Assembly (NCBI RefSeq): GCF_019400745.1
Contig: NZ_WJIB01000010.1
Location: forward strand, 124,001-188,000
Source of the DNA: Cohnella sp. CFH 77786
GTDB lineage: Bacteria; Bacillota; Bacilli; Paenibacillales; Paenibacillaceae
Length of the DNA stretch: 64,000 nucleotides
Direction of reading: 5' to 3'
The notes under the pieces are model-generated. The model did not search any database and was not told the origin of the DNA. It saw only the letters and a program-made list of their open reading frames with translations. Each line of letters starts with the position of its first letter. Within the stretch, counting starts at the first letter, position 1. The translations under genes and the position numbers were made by a program. Positions 36,062 to 45,018 of this stretch are shown in pieces.

Positions 36062-36501
36062 TTTACGTGCTCAGTCTGCTGTCGGGAATCGTATTAAGTT
36101 TGCAAGGCTCCATGAACGGGGCATTGGGAAAAAACATCGGTTTTTTGGAATCCGCGCTCGTATCTTTTGTCATCGGCTTAATCGGAATCGCCGGAACCCT
36201 GCTGTTTTGGGGAAATGGTCAGTTCAGCTCCGTGCTTCATGTTGAAAAGTGGAAGCTGCTCGGCGGATTGGCGGGAGCCTTCTATATCATCGTGTTAGCT
36301 TACTCGGTACCTAAAATCGGGGTTGGAGCATCCACCATCCTCGTATTCTGCGGACAAGCGGCCATGAGCGTGGTCATCGACCATTTCGGGCTTCTCCAAT
36401 CGCCCAGGATCCCCATCACCTCATCCAAGCTGATTGCCATCGTTTTGCTGATCGCCGCCGTATACTTTTTTACAAGAGACAATGTCCACCACAACGTTTA
36501 G
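36058..36501 (+). CDS. DMT-family (DUF606/YdcZ) membrane transporter
   Basis: A 147-residue protein with about five hydrophobic helices, starting MIYVLSLLSGIVLSLQGSMN, a hallmark of the DUF606 branch of the drug/metabolite transporter superfamily. Single five-helix units usually work as pairs. Overlaps the regulator gene (ATGA) and precedes guaD by 14 bp. A purine-related substrate is suggested only by the operon. Confidence 0.88.
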   Translation: MIYVLSLLSGIVLSLQGSMNGALGKNIGFLESALVSFVIGLIGIAGTLLFWGNGQFSSVLHVEKWKLLGGLAGAFYIIVLAYSVPKIGVGASTILVFCGQAAMSVVIDHFGLLQSPRIPITSSKLIAIVLLIAAVYFFTRDNVHHNV

Positions 36502-36515
36502 GAGGGTACCCATTC

Positions 36516-36983
36516 ATGCATGACGAACTGATGAAGGAAGCCGTTCGGTTGGCGGCCGAGAATGTAACATCGAGTCACGGCGGCCCCTTCGGCGCGATTG
36601 TCGTCAAGGACGGCAAGATTATCGGCAGAGGCCGAAACGAAGTGACTTGTTCGAACGATCCCACCGCGCATGCCGAGGTTCAAGCGATTCGGGAAGCCTG
36701 CAGGCACCTGAATTCGTTCCAATTGACGGGATGCGAAATCTACACCAGCTGCGAACCTTGCCCGATGTGCATCGGAGCGATCTACTGGGCGAGGCCGGAT
36801 GCCGTATATTACGCTTGCACGAAAGAAGACGCGGCCGCGATCGGCTTCGACGATCGTTTCATCTACGAAGAAATCGCTCTCCCCATGGAGCAGCGGTCCA
36901 TCCGCATGAAACGGATGCTAACGGATCAATTTATGGCACCGTTCGAGTTATGGAGAGCATCTTCGAATAAGATCGAATATTGA
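36516..36983 (+). CDS. guaD: guanine deaminase
   Basis: A 155-residue cytidine-deaminase-fold enzyme converting guanine to xanthine and ammonia. Zinc motif: TAHAEVQAI (His and catalytic Glu) and SCEPCPMC (two Cys). The C-terminal ATKEDAAAIGFDD-type region and FELWRASSNKIEY tail match Bacillus GuaD, which has a swapped C-terminal segment. AGGAGGGT lies upstream. Third gene of the Crp-regulated operon, so the operon probably handles purine nitrogen. Confidence 0.93.
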   Translation: MHDELMKEAVRLAAENVTSSHGGPFGAIVVKDGKIIGRGRNEVTCSNDPTAHAEVQAIREACRHLNSFQLTGCEIYTSCEPCPMCIGAIYWARPDAVYYACTKEDAAAIGFDDRFIYEEIALPMEQRSIRMKRMLTDQFMAPFELWRASSNKIEY

Positions 36984-36993
36984 GTAAAAGAAA

Positions 36994-37052
36994 TAACCTC
37001 CCTGGAAATTGCGGTTGCGATAGACCGCCATTACCAGGGAGGTTTTCTTTGA
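36994..37052. terminator. terminator between guaD and the aldo/keto reductase
   Basis: AACCTCCCTGG and CCAGGGAGGTT pair around an inner GCGGT/ACCGC hairpin, then TTTTCTTTG. Works for guaD; the reverse strand is also T-rich after the stem. Confidence 0.82.
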
Positions 37053-37125
37053 CCGATGGAAGCAAATTACCCGAATGCGCGCGTGATGGCTCTAGCCGAT
37101 TCGGCTTACCGAACATACCACAGCC

Positions 37126-38136
37126 TCAGGGCATCGGACGTCCCCGAGACGTGACGTACAGCTTGTACCACTCTTCCCTGCTGAGCTCCACCTGCATCGC
37201 TTCCGCGCAAGCCCGGATCCGCTCCGGCCGCGAAGTGCCGAGCACGGGCTGAATCCGCGCCGGATGACGTAGCAGGAAGGAGAGTGCGATCGCTTCCTTG
37301 GACACTCCCCGCTCCTCCGCCATGGAGCCGACCAACTCGTCCGTCGCGCGGACCCGGGGCTCCGCTTGGCCGAGGTCGACGTTGAACAGTCCCCGCAGCG
37401 GGCTCCAGGCTTGGATCTGCACATGGTTCAACCGGCAATACTCGAGGGTGCCGTCCGGAAACGACGAAAGCTTGCCGGCCTCCTGGTTGACATGAACCTG
37501 CGAATCCAGCCAGTCCAGCTTCGTCAGGCTGAGCTCCAGTTGGTTCGCCACGATCGGCTCATCCAAGAATGCTTGCAGGTAGCGCATCTGGCCTGCGCTC
37601 ATATTGGAGACTCCGAATCGCTTCACTTTGCCGGAGCTTCTCAATGCCTCGAATGCTTCCGCTACCTCTTCGGGTTCGATGAGCGGGTCCGGACGATGCA
37701 ACAGCAGAATATCCAGCGACTCGATGCCGAGCCGGCTCAGAATCCCGTCCACGCTTTCGAGGATGTGCGATTTGGAGAAATCGAACCGGTTCGACTCCCC
37801 CTCCCTCTCGGCCCACCTAATGCCGCATTTCGATTGGATCACGAGCTGATCGCGCAAGCCGGGGCGCTCCTTCAGCATCTGCCCGAATACTTGCTCGGCC
37901 TTGCCGAACGCGTAAATGTTCGCGTGGTCGACCATGTTGATGCCGACCGAAAGCGCCGCGTCCATTCCTTCGTGCATCTGCTTGAGATGTTCCGCCGTCA
38001 GCGGATCCCGGGTCCAGCCTCCGCCGAAGCCCATGCAGCCGAGCACGAGCCGGCTCGCCTCGAATCCGTGTCGGTTCAGCGGCAACTTCGCATCGATCGC
38101 TATGAAACCTGCACCTCCGTTTTCGGTATCCTTCAT
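37126..38136 (-). CDS. aldo/keto reductase (YdhF-like)
   Basis: A 336-residue NADPH-dependent oxidoreductase with the eight-stranded barrel. Catalytic Asp and Tyr sit in VDHANIYAFG (residues 48-57), the Lys in SKCGIRW, and the family signatures LDILLLHRPDPLIEP and VKRFGVSNMS follow. The C-terminal VLGTSRPERIRACAEA binds the cofactor phosphate. Closest in layout to YdhF/YcsN enzymes. Single gene, leftward. Substrate unknown. Confidence 0.93.
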   Translation of the reverse strand: MKDTENGGAGFIAIDAKLPLNRHGFEASRLVLGCMGFGGGWTRDPLTAEHLKQMHEGMDAALSVGINMVDHANIYAFGKAEQVFGQMLKERPGLRDQLVIQSKCGIRWAEREGESNRFDFSKSHILESVDGILSRLGIESLDILLLHRPDPLIEPEEVAEAFEALRSSGKVKRFGVSNMSAGQMRYLQAFLDEPIVANQLELSLTKLDWLDSQVHVNQEAGKLSSFPDGTLEYCRLNHVQIQAWSPLRGLFNVDLGQAEPRVRATDELVGSMAEERGVSKEAIALSFLLRHPARIQPVLGTSRPERIRACAEAMQVELSREEWYKLYVTSRGRPMP

Positions 38137-38325
38137 CGACTTTCATTATAGTCAACCTCTGGACGCCGCGTAAGGAGTATACCGGAGTATAGGAAGTTAC
38201 CGGGCCGTCACGGACATTGGTCTTCCTACCCACCTCAGCGCAACTAGAATTTACGACTTGCGGGGCTTGCTCCATGTGGATTTGCTACGAAAACACTAGA
38301 CCAACCGAATCGCTCATGATATTAT

Positions 38326-38342
38326 TGATACGAATTGTATCA
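38326..38342. promoter_or_regulatory. palindrome before the Hcp-like gene
   Basis: TGATACGAATTGTATCA, arms TGATAC/GTATCA, lies directly before the AAAAGGAGC ribosome site of the exported Hcp-like gene. Probable operator. Confidence 0.45.
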
Positions 38343-38362
38343 TAAAAGGAGCTGAGCTCGAG

Positions 38363-38920
38363 ATGTTACGATTCAAGAGGTTCAAACCGTTGTTCATCCT
38401 GTTGACCGCCGCCGCCCTGATCTTCGCATTGCCGGTTTCCGCGTCTGCCGCTGGCACCCGATTATTTTTGGTGCTGGACGGGATCAAGGGAGACAGCACG
38501 GACGCTCGCTTGAGAGACGCGATCGAACTGCGGTCCTTCGATTTCAACGTGGCGAAAGAGGTTTGTCCCTGCACCAACGCCGAGAAAACGAAGTTTCACG
38601 ACATCGTGATTACCAAATCCATCGACAGCGCCTCCCTGCCGCTGCTGGAACGGGCTGCGACGGGCCAGAAGATTTCGAACGGGGTTCTATACTTCCAACG
38701 GGGAAGCGTGAAACAACCCACCTTTTTGAAAATCAAATTCACGAACCTGACGATCACCGGTTATCATTTGCAGGAGAATGAGGGCTCCGATACCTCTTTC
38801 GAACAGATCACCTTCCGTGCCGAGAAAATGGTGTGGGAGTACTCGCCCCAGAAACTGGACGGATCCTCGGGTCTCCCCATCAAAGTGGAGATCGACACGG
38901 CCAATCCATCGGCCAAATAA
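38363..38920 (+). CDS. exported Hcp-fold (type VI tube-like) protein
   Basis: A 185-residue protein with a Sec signal peptide (residues 1-29, cleavage near ASAAG). The mature part has the Hcp pattern: FLVLDGIKGDSTD, AIELRSFDFNVA, FHDIVITKSIDSASLPLLERA, YFQRGSVKQPTFLKIKFTNL and SFEQITFRAEKMVWEYSPQ. Hcp normally forms the cytoplasmic tube of type VI secretion in Gram-negatives. A secreted single-gene version with no other type VI genes implies another role, such as a carbohydrate- or matrix-linked ring. AAAAGGAGC upstream. It has no operon partner. Confidence 0.85.
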   Translation: MLRFKRFKPLFILLTAAALIFALPVSASAAGTRLFLVLDGIKGDSTDARLRDAIELRSFDFNVAKEVCPCTNAEKTKFHDIVITKSIDSASLPLLERAATGQKISNGVLYFQRGSVKQPTFLKIKFTNLTITGYHLQENEGSDTSFEQITFRAEKMVWEYSPQKLDGSSGLPIKVEIDTANPSAK

Positions 38921-38954
38921 CGTGTTCCGTAACGGAACATCCCCTCCGAACGGC

Positions 38955-38985
38955 AAAAACCGCCTTCACTTCCGAAGGCGGTTTT
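38955..38985. terminator. bidirectional terminator
   Basis: AAAACCGCCTTC, loop ACTTCC, GAAGGCGGTTTT. It serves the Hcp-like gene on the plus strand and overlaps the last codons of the leftward DUF402 gene. Confidence 0.85.
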
Positions 38986-39526
38986 GCTCGTTTCCAGTGG
39001 CCTCGTCATTTGCAAGCTGCCTCACGCCGATTCGATCGATGAAGCGTTCGAGAGAACCGTCGAAAGGGAAACCCTTGTTCTGAATACGGCTTTGCAAATT
39101 GGCTAATTCAAGCTTCGCCCTGTGGATGAGCCCATCCGGGTAAGCGAACTTGACCGAATTCCTCTCGAATTCATCCTCGTCGACGACCCTCCACTCTCCG
39201 TTCCTATGGATGAGATCAAGGTCCAGATCGACGAAAGAAACGGTGTTGTCTTCGAGTTTGGCCGGTTCGTTGATGTTGCAGTAATACTGTTGAATTTGAC
39301 CGCCGACCACATCCGCGCTTACGGTAAACCAAGCATCGAATGGAAAAAACTCGAGGGTCCAATTCTCCACCGTAAATATCCGTTGCTTCGTATGATGATG
39401 AAGCTTCCGGCCGTATTCGCCCAATACGAAAATATGAGATTCCGACCGTTCCAGCAAAATGGTGTCCCATTCGTAGTGCGGGCGATTTCCGTACTTGAGT
39501 GCTTGAACTCGTACTGGGGTACTCAT
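38966..39526 (-). CDS. DUF402 family protein
   Basis: A 186-residue protein of the DUF402 (YgaC/YtiP-type) fold, some members of which hydrolyse nucleoside di- or triphosphates. Visible family segments are WFTVSADVVGGQIQQYYCNI, VSFVDLDLDLIHRNGEWRVV (paired Asp metal site) and DEDEFERNSVKFAYP. It follows the HAD phosphatase gene by 18 bp in the same operon. Its 3' end runs into a terminator stem. Precise substrate not predictable. Confidence 0.88.
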   Translation of the reverse strand: MSTPVRVQALKYGNRPHYEWDTILLERSESHIFVLGEYGRKLHHHTKQRIFTVENWTLEFFPFDAWFTVSADVVGGQIQQYYCNINEPAKLEDNTVSFVDLDLDLIHRNGEWRVVDEDEFERNSVKFAYPDGLIHRAKLELANLQSRIQNKGFPFDGSLERFIDRIGVRQLANDEATGNEQNRLRK

Positions 39527-39544
39527 GGAACCCTTCCTTCTTCT

Positions 39545-40378
39545 TCAACCGATGAGATGCCGCTCCCTCAAAAACCTCGCTACTCCGTCATGATCATGGG
39601 TGTCTATGATTCGAGTCGCGGCCTTCTTGACCAGGTCGTGCGCATTGCCCACCGCATAACACTCGTCGGCCATCTCGAACATGGACAGATCGTTCAAATT
39701 GTCTCCGAAGCAAACCAGTCTTTCATATCCGTAGGCTTCCTTCAGATATTGTACCGCTTGGCTCTTCGTCGCTTGCGCGCTCGAGATTTCCAGCCAATGA
39801 TAGCCGGGCGCGTAAATATCCGGTCCATAGTGCCGGATGCATTCCGGCCGGTTCGCAAACTTCAGGTATACGTCTTCCAGCTTCTCCGGCAAGTCAATTG
39901 CGTTAATCGTAATCAGCTTCTCGGTCAAGCACGCGGAATAATCGTTGATCAATCGAAACCTGCCATCCTGGCGAAGCAATCTGTCGCCAATGTAATGCTC
40001 CTCGCTCGCATTATGAATGCCGCGATAATAGACACGCGGCCGGCCTTCGTGATCGACGGTGTATACGACCGGTTTCAGGCCCGCCTGAAGGTAGCTCTCT
40101 ACGATTTCTTCTCCCAGCGAATTCGGCAGATAGTGGGACTGGATGATTTGGCCGCTCTTAAGATCGGCGATGAAGACCCCGTTGATGAAAATACCGGGAA
40201 GTTTCAAATGCAGCCTTTCCAGAAGCGGAAGCGCGGATTCCATGGAACGGGCGGTTGCGATCGTAAAGTGAAGACCCCGTCCGATCAAATCGTTCAGGAT
40301 TCGAATCGATTCCTCGCCGACACTCTGTTCGCGATTCAACAAAGTCCCGTCCAGATCGGAAACATACAACGTTCTCAT
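39545..40378 (-). CDS. Cof-type HAD-family phosphatase
   Basis: A 277-residue HAD hydrolase of the Cof type IIB group. Motif I is VSDLDGTLLN (nucleophile and acid Asp), motif II is HFTIATARS, motif III is the Lys in QATKSQAVQYL, and motif IV is VCFGDNLNDLSMFE. The cap domain lies between residues 80 and 190. Such enzymes dephosphorylate sugar phosphates, flavins or nucleotides in the cytoplasm. In an operon with DUF402. Confidence 0.93.
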   Translation of the reverse strand: MRTLYVSDLDGTLLNREQSVGEESIRILNDLIGRGLHFTIATARSMESALPLLERLHLKLPGIFINGVFIADLKSGQIIQSHYLPNSLGEEIVESYLQAGLKPVVYTVDHEGRPRVYYRGIHNASEEHYIGDRLLRQDGRFRLINDYSACLTEKLITINAIDLPEKLEDVYLKFANRPECIRHYGPDIYAPGYHWLEISSAQATKSQAVQYLKEAYGYERLVCFGDNLNDLSMFEMADECYAVGNAHDLVKKAATRIIDTHDHDGVARFLRERHLIG

Positions 40379-40490
40379 AGCCGGTCTCCCCCCGAATGGC
40401 GATGATGCCCGCTTGGGGTCATCTCTTCCTCAGCCAGCGCCTTAAGCGAGCCTATTCTACCACAGTATGGATTTGAATTGAATAACAAGC

Positions 40491-40518
40491 AAGCAGGCTC
40501 CTTTGCGGGAACCTGCTT
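40491..40518 (-). terminator. terminator after the GH32 gene
   Basis: Minus-strand AAGCAGG and CCTGCTT arms with inner CC/GG pairs, followed by a T-containing tail. It ends the fructan operon. Confidence 0.65.
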
Positions 40519-40573
40519 CTTTGACGACTATATCGCATTCGATCTAACGCGGATTGCAAGGTGCGGGACTTCG

Positions 40574-42046
40574 TTAGATCGGCTTATACATCTTCACTCG
40601 ATAAGACAGCCCGCCTTCACCCTCGCAGAACAAAGAGAGGCCCAACGAATCGGGAGAGGGATAGATCAAATCGGTGATCGCGATCTGCCCGTCGTTCGCG
40701 AATACCTCTACGGATGCCTGGTCCACGATGATGCGCAAGTGCAGGCGCTTCAAGTCCGGCTGCAAGCTTGCTTGATGCCGGCCGGGGAACAGTTCATGAA
40801 AGTCGACGGCTCCCGAACGGGTGCGGTCTACGAATACAGCCTGATCCTTCACGGAGCAGCCGACCACCGTCTCTTCCGATGCCGAGGTTCTTAGCTTGAA
40901 GCCCAAGGCTTCGATCCCCTCCGCAAGCTCGAATTCGGCTTCGATTTCATACGTCTCCAGCGGATGTTCCTTGAACTGCGCATTGAGCTCGCCGACCGAC
41001 TTCCCCTCCGCCTCGAACAGAAGAGCCCGTTGCGCTTCCCATTCCTTGACGGGACGTTGGATCAAGGCGACTTCGCGGTTTCGCGTCTCCAAGGCCAGCT
41101 CTCTCGGGATCGTCATCGCGCCTCTCCAGCTCTCCGTAGGCGTCGCGTCCGCGTATTTCCAATTGTTCATCCAGCCGACATAGATGCGGCGTCCGTCTTC
41201 CTCCGGGATATCCGACCAGCTCACGCCCGCGTAATTGTCCCTTCCGTAATCGATCCAGCGGACCTGCCGCGAGGCTTCATCCGGCACGAAGGTATTCCCG
41301 TCGAATTGTCCGGTGAAATACTGGGTTCTCGAGCCTTCCGGGATTCCCGGCTCATTCGCGATGCTGACGAGCATGACCCACGTGCGTTTCCCGCGATCCC
41401 CATCGACCGGCAGCTCGAACAAATCCGGACATTCCCAGACGCCGTCATGGCTGCCGATTCCATGGCCGAACTCGCTGCAGAAGCTCCACTCCTTCAAATT
41501 CGGGGAACGATACAGGCGAACCGTCCGGCCGCAAGCCAGAATCATCACCCACATCCTCGTATCCGGATGCCAGAACACCTTCGGGTCCCGAAAATCGGCA
41601 AACTCGTCGGAACCGAGGACGGGATTGCCCTCGAATTTGACCCAGGTTCTTCCCGAATCCCGGCTATACGCCAGGCTTTGGCTCTGCTTCTGCCGCGGCG
41701 CCGCCCCCTGTTGATCCTCATGATGCGTGAAAATCGCGACCAGACCCGGCTGACCGCCGAAGAAACCCGTCGTATCGTGCCAATCCACCACGGCGCTGCC
41801 CGAGAAGATCATCCCCTTCTCGTCGGGCGCAAGCGCGACCGGGAGGTGCTCCCACGTCATCAGGTCCCGGCTCACGGCATGTCCCCAGTGCATCGGGCCC
41901 CACTTCGTTCCGTGGGGATAGTGCTGGTAGAACAGATGGTATTCCCCGTTGAAATAGACGAGCCCGTTCGGGTCGTTCATCCAATTCGCCGGAGGAGTAA
42001 AATGAAACCTTGGGCGATACTTCTCTGTATTTCGAACAGCAGACAT
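40574..42046 (-). CDS. GH32 fructosidase (levanase/sucrose hydrolase type)
   Basis: A 490-residue glycoside hydrolase of family 32, cutting terminal beta-fructosyl units from sucrose, levan or inulin fragments. The nucleophile Asp lies in NWMNDPNGLVYF (residues 20-31), the stabiliser in FRDPKVFWHPD, and the acid Glu in WECPDLFELP. A C-terminal beta-sandwich follows. No signal peptide, so it acts on imported sugar. The ribosome site is a GGGAGA hexamer repeat. Last gene of the LacI-controlled transport operon, so fructans or sucrose-type sugars are the probable substrates. Confidence 0.95.
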   Translation of the reverse strand: MSAVRNTEKYRPRFHFTPPANWMNDPNGLVYFNGEYHLFYQHYPHGTKWGPMHWGHAVSRDLMTWEHLPVALAPDEKGMIFSGSAVVDWHDTTGFFGGQPGLVAIFTHHEDQQGAAPRQKQSQSLAYSRDSGRTWVKFEGNPVLGSDEFADFRDPKVFWHPDTRMWVMILACGRTVRLYRSPNLKEWSFCSEFGHGIGSHDGVWECPDLFELPVDGDRGKRTWVMLVSIANEPGIPEGSRTQYFTGQFDGNTFVPDEASRQVRWIDYGRDNYAGVSWSDIPEEDGRRIYVGWMNNWKYADATPTESWRGAMTIPRELALETRNREVALIQRPVKEWEAQRALLFEAEGKSVGELNAQFKEHPLETYEIEAEFELAEGIEALGFKLRTSASEETVVGCSVKDQAVFVDRTRSGAVDFHELFPGRHQASLQPDLKRLHLRIIVDQASVEVFANDGQIAITDLIYPSPDSLGLSLFCEGEGGLSYRVKMYKPI

Positions 42047-42115
42047 CTCTCTCCCTCTCCCTCTCCCTATCCCTGCTCATGCTTCCGTGAGCGCTGCAAG
42101 AGCGACTCAGCAGCA

Positions 42116-42243
42116 ACGATGAGTTCTGTCCAAGTAAAACGGCTACTCCGTCCTTTTCGGACGGATAGACGTTTTATCGGAGGTGATTCAGAAAAGGATG
42201 GCGGATTTTATACTTTCTGAATCACCAAGACAGAACCCATCGT
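42116..42243 (-). other. three-way-junction RNA structure between binding protein and GH32 genes
   Basis: Outer arms at 42116-42130 and 42229-42243 pair over 14 of 15 positions (ACGATGGGTTCTGTC on the transcript). Inside are two further stems: GGTGATTCAGAAA with its complement (13 bp) and ATAAAACG / CGTTTTA carrying a CCGTCC/GGACGG hairpin. No T run follows. It fills nearly the whole intergenic gap. It may stabilise upstream mRNA or be a processing site or small mobile element. Confidence 0.75.
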
Positions 42244-42250
42244 TTTGTCT

Positions 42251-43996
42251 TTATTGATTGAGCGTGCTTTGGATTTCCTCCGTGATTTGGTTGCCGCCTT
42301 CATCCTTCCACTTGCTGACGAAGGTGTCGAAGGCGCTGATCGGCTCACGGCCGATGATGATTTTGGAGAACGTTTCCAGCTCGAGCTTCGTCAGGTTGGC
42401 CCAGCGCTTATCCATCGTCTTCGTTCTCTCGTAGGTCAAGGAGTTGACCCACTTGAACTTGCCGTCCACATACGGCTTCAGGCCGACGCCGAAGGACCAT
42501 ACCCATCCGAACTCATTCGCTTTGTCCCCGGAGAAATCCCAACCCGAGATGTTCATTTTGTCGTACGGCTTCGTCTTGGAAGCGATGATCTTGTCAAACG
42601 CCTGGTTCTGGTACGCGTCATAGTTGTTGAAGTAAGCGTGGATCTCGTCGGCCGTCTTCTTGCCGGCGTAGTAGTTGTTCAGCTCCTGCATGACCATGGC
42701 GGGACCGTCCGCGATCGAGAACGTCTGGTACATCGGGAACGCGCCGTCTCCCAGAACCGTCTGATCCTTCTCGTCGACGTAGTTTTTCAGGCCCTCTTTG
42801 AAGATGTTCAGCATTTTAATGACCGCTTCGGGGTTTTTGGCATCCTTGCTGATGACCGTGAACGTTTGCGCCGCGTTTCCGCCTTTCGCCAAGTAGATGC
42901 CGTCGGAACCGGACGGCAGCAGGTAAGGCTGCCAGTTGGCGTTTTTGTCGTTCTTCCAGCTGTTTCCGATGTCGGCGAAGGGGTTCCACCATGTCCCGAA
43001 GAACAGGCCGGCTTTGTTATTCGCGATCAATTCTTCCGTCTTGGACATGATCATGCCGGGAGAAATTAATCCTTGCTTGTACATATCGGCCAATTTCTGA
43101 AGCGCCGCTTTCGTCTCAGGCTGGATGGAGCCGTAAACCGCCTTGCCTTCGCCGTCCTTGACCCAGATGCCGGGAAAGGCGTTAAAGGCCGCGAAGATCG
43201 GGTCGAAATGCAGGCTGAAGTTCGTGTTGGCCATATCCTGATACAGCTTTCCGTTTACGCTGGGGCCGACAATCCCGACCGTATCCGCTTTGTTGTTGCC
43301 GTCCGGATCCCGCTCCACGAACGCTTTCGCCACGGCGGCAAGCTCGTCCAGGTTCGTCGGCGCCTTGAGACCCAGTTTATCCAACCAGTCTTGACGGATC
43401 CACATGACGGACAAGAAATCCGGCAGCGGGTTGGAGGACGGAATGGCGTACATCTTGCCGTCCTTCTTGACCAGGCTGTCGAACAGCGCCTTGTTGGAGT
43501 TGTACACTTCCTTCGTCTTCGGGCTTGCGTATTGCTCCCAGACGTCCGAGATGTCCATGGCCAAGCCGGCTTTGACAATCGCTTTGTACTCCGTATAAGT
43601 CAGGTTCGTCATGTAGTCCGGGATTTTGGCGCTTGCGATCGCCAAATCCACTTTCTTCTGATAATCCTCGCCGCCGGCCGCGCTGAAGGCGTTCTCGATC
43701 TGGATGTTGAATTTGTCCTTCAGCATTCTCGTGTACGCATTATCGTCCAAGGATTGGCCGTCCGGGTATTTCTGGTTCGGGTCCAGCGACACTCCCCGGG
43801 TCACGACGGTCAGCTCGGGCTGCTTGCCGAGCGGATCCGCCTTCGTCTCTGCCGAAGCCGAAGCCGAAGCCGCAGGCTTGCTCTCGGCGGAAGGCTGAGC
43901 CTCGCCTCCCTTGCCGGTACACCCCGCGAGCAAGGCAACGCCAAGCGTCATGGACAATACGGCTGCGCTCGCTTTTCTCATGCTTGGTTTCAACAT
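42251..43996 (-). CDS. extracellular solute-binding lipoprotein, LplA type
   Basis: A 581-residue family 1 binding protein, long as is typical for LplA-like partners. The lipobox is LLAGC (Cys26), then an Ala/Ser-rich linker and the two-lobed domain. The ATG with GGGGAG seven bases upstream is preferred over an earlier in-frame start. It follows the two permease genes and precedes the GH32 gene. Likely ligand: fructo-oligosaccharides, from the GH32 neighbour. Confidence 0.93.
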   Translation of the reverse strand: MLKPSMRKASAAVLSMTLGVALLAGCTGKGGEAQPSAESKPAASASASAETKADPLGKQPELTVVTRGVSLDPNQKYPDGQSLDDNAYTRMLKDKFNIQIENAFSAAGGEDYQKKVDLAIASAKIPDYMTNLTYTEYKAIVKAGLAMDISDVWEQYASPKTKEVYNSNKALFDSLVKKDGKMYAIPSSNPLPDFLSVMWIRQDWLDKLGLKAPTNLDELAAVAKAFVERDPDGNNKADTVGIVGPSVNGKLYQDMANTNFSLHFDPIFAAFNAFPGIWVKDGEGKAVYGSIQPETKAALQKLADMYKQGLISPGMIMSKTEELIANNKAGLFFGTWWNPFADIGNSWKNDKNANWQPYLLPSGSDGIYLAKGGNAAQTFTVISKDAKNPEAVIKMLNIFKEGLKNYVDEKDQTVLGDGAFPMYQTFSIADGPAMVMQELNNYYAGKKTADEIHAYFNNYDAYQNQAFDKIIASKTKPYDKMNISGWDFSGDKANEFGWVWSFGVGLKPYVDGKFKWVNSLTYERTKTMDKRWANLTKLELETFSKIIIGREPISAFDTFVSKWKDEGGNQITEEIQSTLNQ

Positions 43997-44073
43997 ACTC
44001 TTACTCCCCTTTTTTATCTTCAATTTATGTCGAAGGAGAAACTCCTCGGACAACGACGACGCGGACAAACCGA

Positions 44074-44985
44074 TCAGCCCTTCACGGATCCCAGCGTAAT
44101 CCCTTTCACGAAATACCTCTGCAAGAAGGGGTAGATCAACAGCACGGGAATCATCGCGACGAAAATCTTGGCGGCGTTCAAGGAATCGTTATTCAATTTG
44201 GACATGCGGTTCAGTTGTTCCACAGACATGTTCGCCAAATTCTGCAAGTTCGTCGATACGACCAGCTGTTGGATATAGGTTTGCAGCGGATAGCTCTCCT
44301 CCCTCGTAGACAGGACCATCCCTTGGAAGAAATCGTTCCAGTACCCGACCATCGTGAACAAGAGGACGGTCGCCAATACGGGCTTCAGGAGTGGCAGCAG
44401 CACTTGGAACATGAATCTCCACGGGCCCGCTCCATCGATTTTTGCCGCCTCTTCCATTTCTTCCGGCAGGTTCTTGATGAAGTTCGTAATCAGAATGAGG
44501 TTAAAAATCGGAACTCCGCCGCATAAAACCAAGCCCCAGACGCTGTCCAGCAGGTTGTAGTTCCTCATGGTGATAAACCAAGGGATCAAGCCGCCGTTGA
44601 ACAGCATGCAGAAGACGAACACCCACATCAGCAGATTGCGTCCCGGAAATTGCTTGCTTGTTTTGGATAACGGGTACGCGGCCAGCGACAACACCAGCAT
44701 CGTGAACGCCGCTCCCAGCAAGACCCGCTGGAAGGATACCCACAGCGAAAGGAAGAATTTGGGATCGGACAGGATTTCCTGGAACGAATACAGGTTGAAG
44801 CCGATGGGATAGAAGGATACTCTTCCCGCCTGTACGGCCGCTTTCTCGCTTAACGCGATCATCAGGCAGTACCAGATCGGCAACAAACATAGCAGGGTCA
44901 CGACAAGGAGCAGGACGATGTTCGAGGCATCGAACGCTTTGGACCCGAGCGACCGATTTTGTACCACTGTTCTCCCTCCTGACAT
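44074..44985 (-). CDS. carbohydrate ABC transporter permease, LplC type
   Basis: A 303-residue membrane protein of the LplC/YtcP type with six helices; the first is at residues 20-42 (IVLLLVVTLLCLLPIWYCLM). The EAA loop reads LPEEMEEAAKIDGAGPWRFM near residue 185. Acts with the LplB-type permease and the lipoprotein to import sugar. No ATPase gene is adjacent. Gap of 33 bp to the upstream permease. Confidence 0.93.
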   Translation of the reverse strand: MSGGRTVVQNRSLGSKAFDASNIVLLLVVTLLCLLPIWYCLMIALSEKAAVQAGRVSFYPIGFNLYSFQEILSDPKFFLSLWVSFQRVLLGAAFTMLVLSLAAYPLSKTSKQFPGRNLLMWVFVFCMLFNGGLIPWFITMRNYNLLDSVWGLVLCGGVPIFNLILITNFIKNLPEEMEEAAKIDGAGPWRFMFQVLLPLLKPVLATVLLFTMVGYWNDFFQGMVLSTREESYPLQTYIQQLVVSTNLQNLANMSVEQLNRMSKLNNDSLNAAKIFVAMIPVLLIYPFLQRYFVKGITLGSVKG

Positions 44986-45018
44986 AGGGGTTTTGACGGA
45001 GTTAAAACTCTCTCCACT

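Noticed and set aside
40964..42220. 418-codon plus-strand frame opposite the GH32 gene
   Set aside because: Antisense shadow; GH32 catalytic motifs are intact on the minus strand.
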